A program made the position numbers and the translations under genes. The notes beneath the pieces were generated by a model. The model searched no databases, was not told the origin of the DNA, and was given only the letters and a program-made list of their open reading frames with translations. Shown piece by piece: positions 16,140 to 24,921 of a stretch of DNA of 33,246 bases. Source of the DNA: Erysipelotrichaceae bacterium UBA2227 (lineage in GTDB: Bacteria; Bacillota_I; Bacilli_A; Erysipelotrichales; Erysipelotrichaceae); the NCBI GenBank assembly GCA_002348095.1, contig DDYT01000021.1, forward strand, positions 1 to 33,246, written 5' to 3'. Within the stretch, counting starts at the first letter, position 1. Each line of letters opens with the position of its first letter.

Positions 16140-18860
16140 TCACTCCCACTTACTCTTAATGATCTTCTTCCCCTTAATAAAAATCTCATTACGGTTAATG
16201 TATGACTTCCTTCTGCACTTCAACAACAGCTTTCTCCCCTTCTCACTGCGCGTAAACTGAACTGAGAATCTGCCGGCCGCACTGTGCAAGTGCTCCTCAA
16301 AGACCTCAACATTCTCCTTTTTATTTGCGATGATACTGGGGCAGGCATAACTCTGACTGAAATCCATCCTTTTAATAAACAAGAACCTGTACTGCTTGAT
16401 CAGAAGATAACGCGGATTATCGATGGAAGTCAGCAGTTCACTCATCGATCTGGCAAATACCGTCTTCTCATACGTTGTACCGTTCACCAGTGCGCACTTG
16501 ATTATTTCGCTGGTCTTGTCCGTCTTTATGGCCAACCTTGCTTTATGACTTCTGATTTCACCCAAATCAACCAAGGTCCTTAAGATACAGCTACCCAGAG
16601 TTTTAATGGTCTTATAGGGCGATATAAACCGCAAGATACGAACCAACACCAAATTGAAAAATACGATATTTACAAACAACAGTAACAAGCCCAAAACGAC
16701 GGATGGAACCGATCTGCCCTCAAAAAATATTCGAACGAAGAACTGATGAAACAGCTGTGAAAATACCATAAGCATGCCCGAATTTAACAGATTGATAAAA
16801 ATAAAGTTTACCGGAACGATCTTCTTAGGAACTTCATTGATATCCAGCATCTGAGGGTACGGTTCATCTTTGAGAATGGCACTCCACTGTTCCCTGAGCT
16901 CAGAGCGCTTATTGGACAAGTCTAGCATCTGCTCATTGATAACTCGGATATTACTCTCGGTATACGGCGGTCGGATCGTGGATAACCGCTCGATACCGTT
17001 TTCAATGGTATCTCCATGATACGAGGGTGCATAGAATGTCTGAAAACGGCGGTTCATCAGTTCGAAATCGACACCTTCCGGCACCGCATGAGGTATGATT
17101 GCGGATGCTAATCGTTTCAGCCGCTGCTCAGACAACAGATGCGACGGTTCAATCGTAACCAGATGCCAAATGTTCGCGGTTTTGTCCGGTTGATCCGGAT
17201 CGATCCGAATGGCTCTGCCCCGCATCTGATTTGATATGACAAACGTCCCGACAAAACTTGCCAGAATGATACTGTTGATACAAGGGGAGTCCCAACCCTC
17301 ACCCAACAATGATTTCGTACCGATCAAAACCTCGAACAGTCCGCGTTGAAACGCCTCGGTCAACATTTTCACTTTGGACTTATTCGATCCGGCAAACAAG
17401 AGCTCACTATACAAACTGTTTTTGATAGGTTTGATGGTAACATCGATGGCAAAATGCTCTGACAGACTGTTTATCTCATCTAGAATATCGTTGGCAACGA
17501 TGACCAGAGACCCGGAAAGAACCGCAACTCTCAGATTCTCAATATTCTCTCTGCGAAGTGTCTCAAAGATCGGCACGATGCCCATGGTCTCAATCGGCCG
17601 ATCCGTGGATACAATGTTGAGCAAATCCCTTTTTATATGATCGGTCAAAATCAGCATTCTTAACGAAGACTTCAAGGACTGAAATTCAGATCTGACGATT
17701 TGTGCTATGCTCATCAGCTTTCCGACGGAAGAAATGATCGCGCGACTGACCTTCTCATTCACCGTGAAACTGACTCGCCGTCTTTCCATCAGATGATACT
17801 TCGATACGATATCAGCCATAGACTGCGAACTCGTCTTACCGAAAATCTCCGGATGACTGATCAGGAAGTTAAAAGCCGTCTCCGCCTGTTCAATATCAAA
17901 TTCGGGCAGCTTATCCCTTCGCGATATAAGTTTCACCGCCGACTTTGGTAAAGGGTATCCGGAAATCTGAATCAACCCGAAAAGTGCGATAAACTCCTTG
18001 GGATATTCCAAAACCAACTGATCCGACATTTCATTTCTAAGCAGGATCTTTGAATGTTGGATGGCACTTTTGAGGATATTGCTTGAAAGAACTTCCTCAA
18101 GACACCGATCGATCCGCTCATAGTACTCAACAAGCACATTCATTTCTCTTTCAGTCGGATAGTTGAAATAAATGTAATCCTGATGAGGACACAAAGTACC
18201 CTGAGCCACCAATTGAGGCGTAGAAATCTCTTCATCAATTTCACCGCAGACATTGATGTATCGCTGCCATTCCAACGGCGAACTGTCATAAGGCGGCGTT
18301 GCGGTCAGAGCAATGATTTTAATGTCTGACTGTAAAGAAGCAAGAAAGATCTCAAGAGATTTCTGCCATTCGCTTCGCAAGTGATGAGCCTCATCCAGAC
18401 ATATCGTCAAAATTCCGGCTTGTTTTATCGTTTCAAGCAAATCAAAACCATGAAAGTCAGACTGCTCAACAGACAGACTTTCATCATATTCTTCCGAGTC
18501 ATCATGATTCGAACTGACCAATCGGTTAAGCGCGGAGTGAAGCGCCTGATAAGTCACACACGTAATCAGTTTGGGTCGGGTCAAGTCATATGAGAAATAA
18601 TCAGAAACTGCTTCCGAATCATCAAGAAAGTTCTCAGAAAACCTTATTCCCCACTGTTGTCTTATAGTGATTGAGGGTGACAGAATCAATGCCGGATGAT
18701 TCAGATAACGAATCAATTCCAGACCCAAAATCGTTTTTCCGCTCCCAGGTGCCGCAACGATGTGAATCTTATTGTCCTGATTGTGCTTTTCGACACTTTC
18801 CAAAACCCCAGACTGATAATCTCTGAATTTACCTTTGAAATTTACTTTCTCATAGTTCAT
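16140..18860 (-). CDS. SF2 DEAD/DEAH-box helicase with two C-terminal membrane segments
   Basis: About 906 residues. The ATG at 18860 follows GGTG; an in-frame TTG at 18881 is unlikely. Numbering is from that TTG. SF2 motifs of the type III restriction/XPB-like group: Walker A AAPGSGKT (43-50), DEAH (163-166), TAT (193-195), LLGEGWDSP (525-533) and NQMRGRAIR (551-559). After the helicase core come two hydrophobic segments, about 690-712 and 725-749, then a basic, soluble tail of about 160 residues ending KKIIKSKWE. No nuclease motif is evident. Membrane anchoring of such a helicase is unusual. It is followed by a small two-TM protein. A defence function is inferred from type and location only. 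Confidence 0.85.
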   Translation of the reverse strand: MNYEKVNFKGKFRDYQSGVLESVEKHNQDNKIHIVAAPGSGKTILGLELIRYLNHPALILSPSITIRQQWGIRFSENFLDDSEAVSDYFSYDLTRPKLITCVTYQALHSALNRLVSSNHDDSEEYDESLSVEQSDFHGFDLLETIKQAGILTICLDEAHHLRSEWQKSLEIFLASLQSDIKIIALTATPPYDSSPLEWQRYINVCGEIDEEISTPQLVAQGTLCPHQDYIYFNYPTEREMNVLVEYYERIDRCLEEVLSSNILKSAIQHSKILLRNEMSDQLVLEYPKEFIALFGLIQISGYPLPKSAVKLISRRDKLPEFDIEQAETAFNFLISHPEIFGKTSSQSMADIVSKYHLMERRRVSFTVNEKVSRAIISSVGKLMSIAQIVRSEFQSLKSSLRMLILTDHIKRDLLNIVSTDRPIETMGIVPIFETLRRENIENLRVAVLSGSLVIVANDILDEINSLSEHFAIDVTIKPIKNSLYSELLFAGSNKSKVKMLTEAFQRGLFEVLIGTKSLLGEGWDSPCINSIILASFVGTFVISNQMRGRAIRIDPDQPDKTANIWHLVTIEPSHLLSEQRLKRLASAIIPHAVPEGVDFELMNRRFQTFYAPSYHGDTIENGIERLSTIRPPYTESNIRVINEQMLDLSNKRSELREQWSAILKDEPYPQMLDINEVPKKIVPVNFIFINLLNSGMLMVFSQLFHQFFVRIFFEGRSVPSVVLGLLLLFVNIVFFNLVLVRILRFISPYKTIKTLGSCILRTLVDLGEIRSHKARLAIKTDKTSEIIKCALVNGTTYEKTVFARSMSELLTSIDNPRYLLIKQYRFLFIKRMDFSQSYACPSIIANKKENVEVFEEHLHSAAGRFSVQFTRSEKGRKLLLKCRRKSYINRNEIFIKGKKIIKSKWE

Positions 18861-19077
18861 AGATACACCAGCCCTTAACAAGGATTATATGTCCATTTTT
18901 CTTAGTGTATCATTTTCAAAACCCATTTTCTACACAGCATCAATATTTGGTTGATCATAACAAATTAATTGGGATGTGCACAAGGCTTTCAGCTCACAGA
19001 CATCACCCGAATTCCAATGAAAAAAGATGGAGTCGGATACCATGGCTGTATGAAAGAAGTTCCTTTCTTAACTCAGA

Positions 19078-19821
19078 CTAGAATACGATCGCAATCATCC
19101 ACACAAACACCGACATGATCACATTCGCCAGATTATGAATCCAAATCGACCCCCACAGATTACGCGTCTTAACAAACACCCACGCCTGAAATCCCCCGAG
19201 AACCAAAGCCGCTAAGAGCTGATAACTGTCAAAAGTTATCTGAAACGGATTGAAACCATAACTGATATGAGCTAAAGAAAAGATAGCGGCCGATAACATA
19301 ACAGACACACGGACTTGATTGGTGGATGGGATTTCCTGCTTATCCCAAAGATTCCCCAATAACATCACAATCAGAAAACCTCTGTATAACGGTTCTTCTC
19401 CTAATCCAGGAAACAATGACTGAAAGAACAAAGTTGAAATTACTGTGCTTTGCGTAGGTGCAGATTGTAGTGTCAGTGTTACCCATGTATCCATATCCAA
19501 CAGAAACACCAATCCATAGGTCAACGCCAAAAGCAGCGGCCAAATCAACATAAACCCCAAAACATATTTTCCGAAGGGTCTCCGGTCACTTCGAAACAGA
19601 ACGGACTTCAGAAATCCCTGACGGATAAACAGGGCAGTCAATACCATCGCAAATCCAAACATGACCGACTGAGCAGAAATCGCCGAAAGCAAATAACCAT
19701 GCTCTACATTGACAAACGTCTGCGCAATCTGATCGGCAATCCGCTGAAAAAGGATATCAAAAAGTATGACCATCACGATTGCGACCGCAAGCGTGATTAT
19801 TCTTTTACCACCGGTCAACAA
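19078..19821 (-). CDS. CPBP family intramembrane metalloprotease
   Basis: An integral membrane protein of about 247 residues with some seven hydrophobic segments and the CPBP (Abi/CAAX-protease-like) motifs: GLGEEPLYRGFL (EExxxR motif), then SLAHISYGFNP and IWIHNLANV, supplying the metal-binding glutamates and histidines. The frame is open back to an ATG at 19875, but I prefer TTG at 19821, since AGGAG lies six bases before it and the residues in between (RLSRLSASRLRR) are just another frame of the nitroreductase. With that start it overlaps the nitroreductase by 17 bases, implying coupled translation. Bacterial members process proteins or peptides in the membrane; the substrate is unknown. 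Confidence 0.87.
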   Translation of the reverse strand: MLTGGKRIITLAVAIVMVILFDILFQRIADQIAQTFVNVEHGYLLSAISAQSVMFGFAMVLTALFIRQGFLKSVLFRSDRRPFGKYVLGFMLIWPLLLALTYGLVFLLDMDTWVTLTLQSAPTQSTVISTLFFQSLFPGLGEEPLYRGFLIVMLLGNLWDKQEIPSTNQVRVSVMLSAAIFSLAHISYGFNPFQITFDSYQLLAALVLGGFQAWVFVKTRNLWGSIWIHNLANVIMSVFVWMIAIVF

Positions 19822-20407
19822 AGGTGATCTCCTCAATCGACTTGCGCTCAATCGGCTTAGCCTCGGATGACGCATAGCCCACCGGCATCAGATACAGACA
19901 GACGATATCCTCTGGTAAGTTGAGGATTTCGGAGGCCTTACGCACATCCAAATACCCCACCCAACAGGCACTCAACCCAAAACTGACCGCCCTAAGAAAC
20001 ATATGCTCCCCCGGAATCGCCGGAACCCCGTTATTCCAAAAGATATTGGCCATCCGTTTGTCCGGATAGCTGTATACATGATCCACAAATTCCTTGCCAA
20101 AGCGCGTATGATTGACGATCAGTCCGAAATCATCTTCCTCAACCGCACTGAGATCTTCATTCAATACGGCACACAGCGCCAGTACCACCGGTGCCTGTGC
20201 AATCCACATCTGCTCCCCGGCCGCCATCGCCAACTGTTTTTTCAGGGAATCATCCCTTACGACCCCAAACATCCAGCTCTGCCCATTGCCCCCGGAAGGA
20301 GCCAACCGCGCTGCCTCAAGCATTTCGCTTATCACTTCATCACTGACATCCTGATTCGTAAAGCTCCGTGCACTACGACGCTTCTTAATACATTCCATTA
20401 TTTCCAT
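19805..20407 (-). CDS. Nitroreductase family protein
   Basis: A 200-residue FMN-dependent nitroreductase-like oxidoreductase. It opens with IKKRRSARSFTNQDVSDEVI, the FMN phosphate-binding RRSxRxF region, followed by LEAARLAPSGGNGQSW (APSGxNxQ), and a C-terminal VGYLDVRKASEILNLPEDI..LMPVGYASSEAKPIERKSIEEI, all standard for the family. An ATG at 20413 exists, but GGAGA abuts it; the ATG at 20407 has that site at a six-base distance and is chosen. Substrate is not predictable. Cotranscribed with the CPBP gene. A terminator lies just upstream, separating it from the TM2 gene, so a promoter must sit in the short gap between. Confidence 0.92.
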   Translation of the reverse strand: MEIMECIKKRRSARSFTNQDVSDEVISEMLEAARLAPSGGNGQSWMFGVVRDDSLKKQLAMAAGEQMWIAQAPVVLALCAVLNEDLSAVEEDDFGLIVNHTRFGKEFVDHVYSYPDKRMANIFWNNGVPAIPGEHMFLRAVSFGLSACWVGYLDVRKASEILNLPEDIVCLYLMPVGYASSEAKPIERKSIEEITFVDRW

Positions 20408-20440
20408 TGTCATTCTCCGTTCATTTTTTCAGTTAAGTTC

Positions 20441-20470
20441 AAACAAAAAGCCACAGGATTTCCTATGGCT
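20441..20470 (-). terminator. Rho-independent terminator downstream of the TM2 gene
   Basis: On the minus strand a 9-base stem with one mismatch (AGCCATAGG / CCTGTGGCT, four-base loop, 20449-20470) is followed by TTTTGTTT. It would end transcription coming from the TM2 gene before the nitroreductase. Confidence 0.72.
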
Positions 20471-20682
20471 CAAAAAGGTCACGCCATAAAGAAATCAAAA
20501 ACCATCATCCTTTGAAATACACAAAAACACCTTATTCTGACTGCCTGTGTAGTTCATTTGACGATTTTGACTTCTCCACGTTGCACGTACGCTAATGATT
20601 GTTTAGACGTCCCGTGTGCCGGAACACATTCCACCTTTCACATGTAAACTGACAGAGTAATTATAAACGTACCTTCCCGGAC

Positions 20683-20701
20683 GGTCAAATCATTCTTGAC
20701 C
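20683..20701. repeat. Inverted repeat GGTCAA-N7-TTGACC
   Basis: Perfect six-base arms with a seven-base spacer, 14 bases beyond the TM2 stop. The half-sites are those of the TTGAC-N7-GTCAA palindrome but in everted order. There is no T-run after it on either strand, so it is not a terminator. Confidence 0.45.
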
Positions 20702-20714
20702 AACACAATGCAAC

Positions 20715-20900
20715 TCACGGGTAGTAAGGGTTTGGCTTAAAGAACAAAATGATCAAATCGAAAAATATACCAATCCCCAGAAGCCCTGCCGTACAGAGAT
20801 ACAAAATACCCAAAAGTATTCGGCCCTCATAAAATTTGTGTGCCCCAAAAACACCAAAGAACAAACATAAAAAGAATGAAACCCACTTGCTTTTCGCCAT
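20715..20900 (-). CDS. TM2-domain membrane protein
   Basis: A 61-residue protein that is a complete TM2 domain: SKWVSFFLCLFFGVFGAHKFYEGR, a first membrane segment leading to the conserved G-x-HxFY turn, then ILLGILYLCTAGLLGIGIFFDLIILFF and a short polar tail. TM2 proteins are small membrane proteins of unclear bacterial function. The ribosome site GAGGGGG lies seven bases before the ATG, and a good promoter precedes it. It stands alone, ended by the terminator at 20441-20470. Confidence 0.9.
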   Translation of the reverse strand: MAKSKWVSFFLCLFFGVFGAHKFYEGRILLGILYLCTAGLLGIGIFFDLIILFFKPNPYYP

Positions 20901-20942
20901 ATTACGTTCACCCCCTCACAAAATTCTGACTCTCTGGTAATT

Positions 20943-20971
20943 ACTATACTAAAAAGGGGTAAGGTAATCAA
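20943..20971 (-). promoter_or_regulatory. Sigma-A promoter of the TM2 gene
   Basis: On the minus strand TTGATT (20966-20971), a 17-base spacer, and TATAGT (20943-20948), about 43 bases before the ATG. Confidence 0.7.
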
Positions 20972-21116
20972 TACACTACTGAAGCGTTATCATTGATATA
21001 TCGTACGGAAATGGATATTTTGCGATTGAAGAACTTAAGTGATTTTGGTTTGTACTCAGGAAATCACAACCGATCGAGCAAAAAAGTGAACTCCACGTTC
21101 CGTAGACCCCGTCACT

Positions 21117-21155
21117 TTGACGTAGGTAGTCAAAAAATCCATTCTCTGCTATGAT
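21117..21155 (+). promoter_or_regulatory. Promoter and TTGAC-N7-GTCAA operator of the XRE gene
   Basis: A 17-base palindrome TTGAC-N7-GTCAA (21117-21133) overlaps a possible -35 (TAGTCA, 21127-21132); 17 bases later comes the -10 TATGAT (21150-21155), 24 bases before the ATG. The layout suits autoregulation by the XRE protein, which is an inference. Confidence 0.65.
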
Positions 21156-21178
21156 AAACCCATTGAACGGGGGTACCT

Positions 21179-21859
21179 ATGAGCTATCAAGACATCGGAA
21201 AAAGAATACAGCAGCGACGCAAAGAGCTGAACCTGACCCAACAGGAACTGGCCGACAGACTACAGGTCACAAACAAAGCCATATCCAAATGGGAAACCGG
21301 GGAGGGATATCCGGATATATCGATCCTCAATGAACTGTCCGCCGCATTGAACATGTCCGCGGATGAGCTATTGGGATCACAGCATCAGAAGAACATCGAA
21401 AAGAAACCTTCTGACTTAAGTTCCATCGATCGGATCATCCTGCTTGGATCCATCCCATTACTCTACTTATTGCCTATGGTCCAAGAAAGCTTTTTCTTCT
21501 TCGGCGGCAACGGTATCGGCGCATCGCAAGTTATGCAGAGAAACGGATTCTATGTGATCCTTCAAATGCCATATTACCCATATCCTCAAATGGCGACACT
21601 CAGTCTGCTCACTATTTTTCTGATATCACTGACCCATCTGATCGCACATCAGACAAAAGTAATCAAAGGCATTGAGCTGTTCCCTTGGCTCAAGACATCA
21701 CGGATCAGAAAACTGAATCTGCTTCTGATGAGCGTATCGTTAATCCTGCCATTTTACATCGCCGTGATGACCGGACTGGAAGTCGGCATGATATTACTGG
21801 TATTTACGGTCCTAGGATACAGCTGGGTCGAAATCAAAGATTTATCAATTTCAAAATGA
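21179..21859 (+). CDS. Membrane-tethered XRE-family transcriptional regulator
   Basis: A 226-residue protein. Residues 5-62 form a Cro/C1-type helix-turn-helix (IGKRIQQRRKELNLTQQELA, then VTNKAISKWETGEGYPD), the DNA-binding part. After a short linker come about four hydrophobic segments (near 84-100, 137-156, 177-197, 200-215), so the regulator is anchored in the membrane. Bacillota have many HTH-membrane proteins of this type, often controlling nearby transporters. The ATG has GGGGG five bases upstream. Its own promoter carries a palindrome that recurs before the NatAB operon, a plausible target. A bidirectional terminator follows the gene. Confidence 0.9.
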   Translation: MSYQDIGKRIQQRRKELNLTQQELADRLQVTNKAISKWETGEGYPDISILNELSAALNMSADELLGSQHQKNIEKKPSDLSSIDRIILLGSIPLLYLLPMVQESFFFFGGNGIGASQVMQRNGFYVILQMPYYPYPQMATLSLLTIFLISLTHLIAHQTKVIKGIELFPWLKTSRIRKLNLLLMSVSLILPFYIAVMTGLEVGMILLVFTVLGYSWVEIKDLSISK

Positions 21860-21860
21860 C

Positions 21861-21884
21861 AAAGCAGGATCCAGTCCTGCTTTT
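21861..21884. terminator. Bidirectional terminator between convergent genes
   Basis: AAAGCAGGA (21861-21869), a five-base loop and TCCTGCTTT (21875-21883) continuing into TTT form a nine-base perfect stem with T-runs on both strands. It serves the XRE gene on the plus strand and the DUF5050 lipoprotein operon on the minus strand. Confidence 0.85.
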
Positions 21885-21900
21885 ACACTTTTTATGGAAC

Positions 21901-23730
21901 TTACTTTTTTACCAGAGTCCCGTCGAGTTCCATCGAAAGCCACTGAAAAGCAGAATTATCAAACATATATAACCGGTCATTGAAAATATGAATCCAACCG
22001 TAATCCCCAAATCCCGTAATACTGATCACATTACTGCCATCCAAATCCATCCGCCGGACGACGGCCAAACGTCCGTCATAATAGTAAATATAATCCTGAT
22101 AGACATGTATATGAGAGGCCATAGAGGTAATCAGTTTCTGATTGTCAGTACCATCCAATCGCACTTTACTTAACGCAACCCTTGAATTGTCATCCCCATA
22201 GTAAATCCATCCCTGATACACCAACAGATAGGTCGACGGGATCGATGTCACGATTTGCTCTTCGCTTCCATCCAGTTTCACCTTGACCATGGTCTGTCCC
22301 TGACCGCTGGCAAACACCAGCCAATCCCCATCCAGACTAAAGGAAAATAATCCCTGCGACTGACTGACGGCGCTCAGCTGAGATCCGTCGACCTTCGCCC
22401 GATAAATCCGCTGATTATCAAAGTGACTGATGAAGTACATCCAATTGCCCTTGATCATCAGATTCCCCACGCTCTGATCCAAAACGAGCTGCGTTTCACT
22501 GCCATCGCTTCGCATCCGGTAAATACTGGAATTGTCGGACTCATTGATATAGTACAGCCACTCTTTCCAGACATTGAGACTGCGCCCCTGATCGGGCGAT
22601 ATGAGTTCAACGTTGGACTCAAGGCTGTTATTTTCCATGCGATACATTCCCGGCATTTCCATGGATAAACCGGAAAAAACTAAAGCATCTTGCACCTGCG
22701 CGAAATATCCGCCGCTGACAAGATTGCCTGACGTATTTCCGACACCCTGAAACTCCGGCTCATCGGCCGATAGCGGCGTCACTTTCGATACCGCAATGAT
22801 CTTCTCCGATTGATTTCCCTTAAGACGATACTCCCGGCCGCCATCGGTATGATTGAGATAGTACATCCATCCATGAATAAACAGGATGTCCGATACTTTA
22901 TCCTCACTGATCACCTTGATATCGGTGCCATCCAGTTTACTGCTGCTCAGCCGGTAATTATTGTTCAGATCCGAGTAATACAACCGGTCCTGATTCACAT
23001 TAAGCGAATACACACGCAAGTCATTGACTTTCTGCTCATCGGATCCATCGAGTTTGACCCGATACAGCTTATCCTGGTCAGTCGCTTTATTGAAATACAC
23101 CCAATCATTTACCACCAAGGTCAACTCCCCGACATCTTGAGCCAATGTTTTGACCTTCGCATCATCCAAATTCGCCAACATCAGTGTATTGCCCGCCTCA
23201 TTGAACCCAACATAAACGATGCCCTGCACCGATGCATTCAGACGCATCGCAGCGCCATCGATCCAGCGGGAATTGACGGAACCATCCAACGAAAGCCTGT
23301 AAATACGATCTCTATCATCATGATTGACATAATAAATCCAGTCACTGACCAAAATCATACCTCCATACGGAAATACGGAGTTTTCGGAAATGATTTGTTC
23401 ACTTGATCCGTCTGATTTTAATCGCACGATCGCAAAATCATCTTTCATGCTCATAAAATAAATCCAGTCATCCGCAATGTTAAGATACATCCCGGAGCGT
23501 TCGGAAAGTTTCCGCAAATCCGAACCGTCGTTTTTGCTTCGGTAGATCCGTAAGTGATCGCGGGAATTCGCAAAGACGATATCCCCACCAACTTCGATGC
23601 GATAAGCATAATTGGCGATATTGCCATTGGTATTGCCCAGGGTAACCGATGAAGTCGAACATCCAAACATTCCCAGAGTAAAAATCACACTTAAGAGAAA
23701 TACCGTTTTCCCCTGTGTCTTGATCATCAT
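21901..23730 (-). CDS. DUF5050-type beta-propeller lipoprotein
   Basis: A 609-residue exported protein. Residues 1-24 are a lipoprotein signal peptide (MMIKTQGK, hydrophobic stretch, GMFGC with C24 as lipidation site; the box is slightly atypical at -3/-2). The rest is about a dozen repeats of roughly 45 residues built as W-(I/L)-YY-N...D...IYR(L/M)...DGS/DGT, the DUF5050/TolB-like propeller pattern. Such proteins are surface-attached with unknown ligand or substrate. Two ATGs (23730, 23727) are possible. It is the last gene of an operon after the HEAT/membrane protein (27-base gap), and ends at the shared terminator. Confidence 0.88.
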   Translation of the reverse strand: MMIKTQGKTVFLLSVIFTLGMFGCSTSSVTLGNTNGNIANYAYRIEVGGDIVFANSRDHLRIYRSKNDGSDLRKLSERSGMYLNIADDWIYFMSMKDDFAIVRLKSDGSSEQIISENSVFPYGGMILVSDWIYYVNHDDRDRIYRLSLDGSVNSRWIDGAAMRLNASVQGIVYVGFNEAGNTLMLANLDDAKVKTLAQDVGELTLVVNDWVYFNKATDQDKLYRVKLDGSDEQKVNDLRVYSLNVNQDRLYYSDLNNNYRLSSSKLDGTDIKVISEDKVSDILFIHGWMYYLNHTDGGREYRLKGNQSEKIIAVSKVTPLSADEPEFQGVGNTSGNLVSGGYFAQVQDALVFSGLSMEMPGMYRMENNSLESNVELISPDQGRSLNVWKEWLYYINESDNSSIYRMRSDGSETQLVLDQSVGNLMIKGNWMYFISHFDNQRIYRAKVDGSQLSAVSQSQGLFSFSLDGDWLVFASGQGQTMVKVKLDGSEEQIVTSIPSTYLLVYQGWIYYGDDNSRVALSKVRLDGTDNQKLITSMASHIHVYQDYIYYYDGRLAVVRRMDLDGSNVISITGFGDYGWIHIFNDRLYMFDNSAFQWLSMELDGTLVKK

Positions 23731-23757
23731 CCCACCATCACTTTCTGATCATGAAAA

Positions 23758-24240
23758 TCAATGTTTGCTTAGCTTTCTTACCGAAACAAAAAGCAATATA
23801 CCTCCGCCAAACAGCAACGCAAATATCCCGAAAATCTGTCCGGAGCTGCCGAAATTGCCCTCTGAAAACAGATAGAACACCAGAAGTACAGCTAACAAAA
23901 GACAGGCAATTCCCCAGCTGCCCAACACGATCCACAATCCCCTTCTTTCTTTCTTCGGTTGTGTTTCTTCAGCTTCGAGTTCAACCGCCACGACCGGACC
24001 GGTAGAACGGGGCTGAGGCTTTGACTTGGCCGAACAGGCAAACTGCGCTGCCCTGCGCACCTTGTCACTGGGATCATTGAGCGCTTCCAACAATACCTGC
24101 TCAACTTCCGGCGTATGGATCAGCCGTAAAGCTTTCACCGCCTGCTCACGGATCGTCTCATCCGGATCCTTGGTTGCTTTGATCAGCCCCGCCACATCAT
24201 TTCTCAATATCATGATCGAAATATCTTCATACGTTCTCAT
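23758..24240 (-). CDS. HEAT-repeat protein with two C-terminal membrane segments
   Basis: About 160 residues from the ATG at 24240, with AGGG five bases upstream; an in-frame GTG at 24252 would overlap the previous stop by four bases. The N-terminal half has two HEAT-like repeats (DVAGLIKATKDPDETIREQAVKALRLI-type and PEVEQVLLEALNDPSDKVRRAAQ-type), then a Pro/charged linker and two hydrophobic segments (WIVLGSWGIACLLLAVLLVF and FGIFALLFGGGILLFV). It is probably a membrane protein with a cytoplasmic protein-binding head. Function unknown; grouped with the zinc-ribbon and lipoprotein genes. Confidence 0.8.
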   Translation of the reverse strand: MRTYEDISIMILRNDVAGLIKATKDPDETIREQAVKALRLIHTPEVEQVLLEALNDPSDKVRRAAQFACSAKSKPQPRSTGPVVAVELEAEETQPKKERRGLWIVLGSWGIACLLLAVLLVFYLFSEGNFGSSGQIFGIFALLFGGGILLFVSVRKLSKH

Positions 24241-24248
24241 TACTTCCC

Positions 24249-24752
24249 TCACTTCTCAAATTTTAAAGCAAACTTCACTTGCATTGAACCGCCCTCACTG
24301 GCCACAAACGGCAGATAATCGGGAAAAGCCATCCCATTGTGATCGGTCACCACGATTTCATTGTTCAGTTTGTTGGTTGAAAACTGAATGGTCTGACCGT
24401 TTTTTACGGTGCCAATCGCATGACCGTTGAGAAACACGATGTGAGGCATCACTGCCCCTGCAAACTTCTTTTCCCGATAAAACGTAATGGTAAAAGGTGC
24501 CTCAAAATCATCGTGATCCGCGTTTGTGCGTTTTAAGACAAAGAACTTCTCCTTACATTCCAGACACTTGTACTCAATGTCTTCATGAATCTTGGGATCA
24601 TATCCGGGTATGTCCAAAGAACCCGCCAGAAACCGACCGACCGACCCAAACTGCTGATCACCCAAGTTGCTTAATGCGCCACTGATTCCCAAGGGACGCA
24701 ACCGGTTGGTTCCGCATTTCGGGCACCGGATGCTCAGATGTCTTCTTTCCAT
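24249..24752 (-). CDS. Zinc-ribbon protein with beta-sandwich-like tail
   Basis: About 167 residues. The frame is open to 24830, but the ATG at 24752 has AGGAGG five bases upstream and is clearly the start. Residues 1-75 hold a split zinc ribbon (CPKCGTNR near the start, CLECKEKF about 55 residues later) with a glycine-rich insert. The C-terminal 85 residues (FTITFYREKKFAGAV, VFLNGHAIGTVKNGQTIQF) look like a small beta-sandwich with NG turns, resembling domains that display a protein-binding surface. No enzyme motif. First gene of a three-gene operon with the HEAT/membrane protein and lipoprotein. Confidence 0.78.
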   Translation of the reverse strand: MERRHLSIRCPKCGTNRLRPLGISGALSNLGDQQFGSVGRFLAGSLDIPGYDPKIHEDIEYKCLECKEKFFVLKRTNADHDDFEAPFTITFYREKKFAGAVMPHIVFLNGHAIGTVKNGQTIQFSTNKLNNEIVVTDHNGMAFPDYLPFVASEGGSMQVKFALKFEK

Positions 24753-24921
24753 AACTCCCTCCTTAATCTTTCCACACATCAGAAAACTGAAAATAAAACA
24801 GGGCTCAACACTGACCCCCACGCTCCACATTCAGACAACAAGAAAAATCAGATAAAACCCTAATGTACGATATCTTGCATAATTTCTTTGAACGATTCTC
24901 TTGTTGATAGTACCAAACAAA

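Larger units (their letters stand above)
20408..20714. other. Intergenic region between nitroreductase and TM2 genes
   Basis: About 300 bases with no supported gene. It holds a minus-strand terminator (20441-20470) and an inverted repeat (20683-20701), both listed. The central part (20520-20680) shows only scattered short ACGT-containing repeats that I cannot interpret. Confidence 0.5.

Noticed and set aside
19822..19875. ATG at 19875 as the start of the CPBP protease
   Set aside because: The added residues are an arginine-rich frame of the nitroreductase gene, and AGGAG points to TTG at 19821.
20003..20515. A 170-codon plus-strand frame opposite the nitroreductase
   Set aside because: The nitroreductase motifs are unambiguous and this frame runs through the terminator hairpin.
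22810..23406. A 198-codon plus-strand frame opposite the DUF5050 lipoprotein
   Set aside because: It mirrors the repetitive lipoprotein gene, is rich in I/H/Q as expected of antisense frames, and has no ribosome site.
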